6,166 bases of DNA from contig SFGN01000117.1 in NCBI GenBank assembly GCA_004556565.1, forward strand, positions 1 through 6,166, given 5' to 3'. Shown here one piece after another: positions 5,402 through 6,166 of the stretch. The position numbers were made by a program, and so were the translations under genes. The DNA comes from Lachnospiraceae bacterium (GTDB lineage: Bacteria; Bacillota_A; Clostridia; Lachnospirales; Lachnospiraceae). The stretch's first letter is position 1; each line of letters opens with the position of its first letter. Under the pieces are notes generated by a model, which saw only the letters and a list, made by a program, of their open reading frames with translations, had not been told where the DNA came from and did no database searches.

Positions 5402-5855
5402 GAACGGCATAGAAAAATACGCCGATTTGGAGAGGAAGATCGCAGAGCTTCAGGACGCGAGAGAGAAAACCACTGCCACACTGAAAAACGCGGAGCGGCG
5501 CTTGTCGGATATGGCGCTGCTTATCAAGAACATAGAAACCTACCGGGCGTTCAAGCCGCTGTATGACGAATACAAAAGCTCCCGCGATAAAGAAAAATAC
5601 CTACGTGGGCATGAGCGCGAAATTATCCTGTTTGAAGCAGCGGCAAAGGCGCTGAAAGCTGCGGGCGTCACTGGCAAGCTGCCAGATATAGCGAGACTCA
5701 AAGAGGGCTACGCCTGCCTTTCCGAACAAAAGGACAATATGTATTCAGAATATGGGAAGCTGAAAAAAAGTCTTCGGGAATACGATGCTGTCAAACAGAA
5801 TGTTGACAGCATTTTGTCCCCTGTCCAGCAGCGGGAACAGGAAAAAACGTTGTAG
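5343..5855 (+). pseudogene. Relaxase (mobilisation nuclease), C-terminal fragment
   Basis: The frame encodes about 170 residues resembling the C-terminal part of relaxases of Gram-positive integrative and mobilisable elements. These enzymes nick the transfer origin and lead the strand into the recipient. Visible are NLKRAARTMAFLDKNGI (residues 7-23 from the ATG at 5343), a long charged, coiled-coil-like helix (about 24-65, KIAELQDAREK and on) and a second helical part (84-150). The N-terminal catalytic part with the tyrosine and the histidine triad is missing, because the join replaces it with phage DNA. The gene stops at 5853-5855, 5 bp before the next promoter. An ATG at 5343 has AAGGA (5333-5337) 5 nt ahead, all from the phage side, so a fragment might be translated by accident. 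The family call is from pattern memory, without catalytic motifs. Confidence 0.6.
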
Positions 5856-5859
5856 AAAT

Positions 5860-5912
5860 ATTGACATTCACACATATATTTATGTATAATAAATGTGCAA
5901 TATTATGTCGAT
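5860..5912. promoter_or_regulatory. Candidate AbiEi operator: nested inverted repeats over the promoter
   Basis: The outer arms are ATTGACAT (5860-5867) and ATGTCGAT (5905-5912), complementary at 7 of 8 positions. The inner arms are CACATATAT (5871-5879) and ATAAATGTG (5889-5897), complementary at 8 of 9. They cover the -35 box, the -10 box and the start. AbiEi antitoxins of the studied streptococcal system repress their own operon by binding inverted repeats at the promoter, so the layout is as expected. The assignment is inferred. Confidence 0.5.
5861..5890 (+). promoter_or_regulatory. Sigma-70 promoter of the AbiE-type operon
   Basis: TTGACA (5861-5866) and a perfect TATAAT (5885-5890) are 18 bp apart, with a predicted start near 5897. 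The promoter begins 5 bp after the relaxase stop, so the antitoxin gene has its own transcription. It lies inside nested inverted repeats, which suggests autorepression. Confidence 0.75.
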
Positions 5913-5925
5913 TGGGGGTGTGCGT

Positions 5926-6166
5926 TTGGACGCAAAAGAAACCATCAAGGCGCTTTTGGAAGCGTCTGAGGACGGAATGATTACTGCCGAACAGGTAACA
6001 CAGGCAGGGCTACACCGCAGCGTATTGCAGGAGCTTGTAAAAAGCGGCGAGCTGTACCGCTTCGGACGCGGGTTGTATGTGCGCAGTGGGATATGGGAAG
6101 ATGAACTGTATCTGTTGCAGCGGAAATACGGGCGCGGGATCTATTCTATGGAAACGGCTCTTTATC
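5926..6166 (+). CDS. AbiEi-family antitoxin of a type IV toxin-antitoxin system, N-terminal part
   Basis: The 80 visible residues carry an N-terminal winged-helix domain, GMITAEQVTQAGLHRSVLQE through GELYRFGRGLYVRSG (about 17-55). The signature WEDELYLLQRKYGRGIYSMETALY (57-80) follows, as in AbiEi proteins, where a histidine often stands where M75 is here. AbiEi represses its operon and counteracts the nucleotidyltransferase toxin AbiEii; together they give abortive infection against phages and stabilise mobile elements. The gene leaves the window, so the C-terminal antitoxin domain and the toxin are not seen. I choose TTG 5926 because GGGGG (5914-5918) stands 7 nt ahead. A GTG (5920) is too close to that site, and an ATG (5905) in the same frame lacks one and sits only about 8 nt after the predicted transcript start. 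Confidence 0.8.
   Translation, partial: MDAKETIKALLEASEDGMITAEQVTQAGLHRSVLQELVKSGELYRFGRGLYVRSGIWEDELYLLQRKYGRGIYSMETALY

Noticed and set aside
4940..5410. 156-codon frame on the minus strand
   Set aside because: It is antisense to the portal gene and crosses the junction; composition is not protein-like. Other antisense frames over TerL and the GAF-like gene were dropped for the same reason.

Overview
The window looks like two unrelated pieces of DNA joined at about 5340-5372. Positions 1 to ~5350 are tailed-phage DNA: terminase large subunit (TerL), a probable small subunit (TerS) and the first part of a portal protein lie head to tail, behind a long non-coding region and one leftward orphan gene. 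Positions ~5350 to 6166 look like an integrative or mobilisable element of a Gram-positive (Clostridia-like) bacterium: the C-terminal part of a mobilisation relaxase, then the start of an AbiEi-type antitoxin gene. The GC content, codon choice and reading frame all change at the join. Both genes at the join are cut in mid-coding and no attachment site or terminal repeat is visible. A metagenomic assembly chimera is therefore the simplest reading, with a real illegitimate recombination as the alternative.

Layout of the phage part. Positions 1-833 hold no convincing gene, but do hold several families of short direct and inverted repeats (61-250, 309-351, 417-451, 564-615), a GC-rich palindrome with an 8-bp GGCGCGCC core (77-97) and a hairpin (478-520). 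This could be an origin, a control region or a region near a genome end. A near-consensus sigma-70 promoter (834-862) then fires rightward into about 290 bases without an ORF, ending at a strong stem-loop (1096-1159): a candidate non-coding RNA. The same stem-loop serves as terminator for a leftward 296-residue gene of unknown function (1164-2054). Between that gene and the rightward genes lies a 145-bp switch-like region with two near-consensus promoters facing each other, each inside an arm of an inverted repeat, with further palindromes between them. The rightward genes are a membrane-anchored GAF-like protein (2199-2921), the TerS candidate (2881-3222), TerL (3231-4646) and the portal fragment (4652 onward). 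They are packed with overlaps or 5-8 bp gaps, which suggests one transcription unit. TerL and portal build the packaging motor and its vertex; TerS would select the DNA to package.

Layout of the right part. The relaxase fragment ends at 5855. A sigma-70 promoter follows at once (5861-5890), covered by nested inverted repeats of the kind AbiEi proteins use for autoregulation. The antitoxin gene begins with a TTG codon at 5926 and runs off the window. The toxin partner (AbiEii) would be expected just beyond the edge.

The host of the phage cannot be named from this sequence. The promoters are ordinary sigma-70 type and the protein families are widespread in podovirus-like environmental and gut phages.
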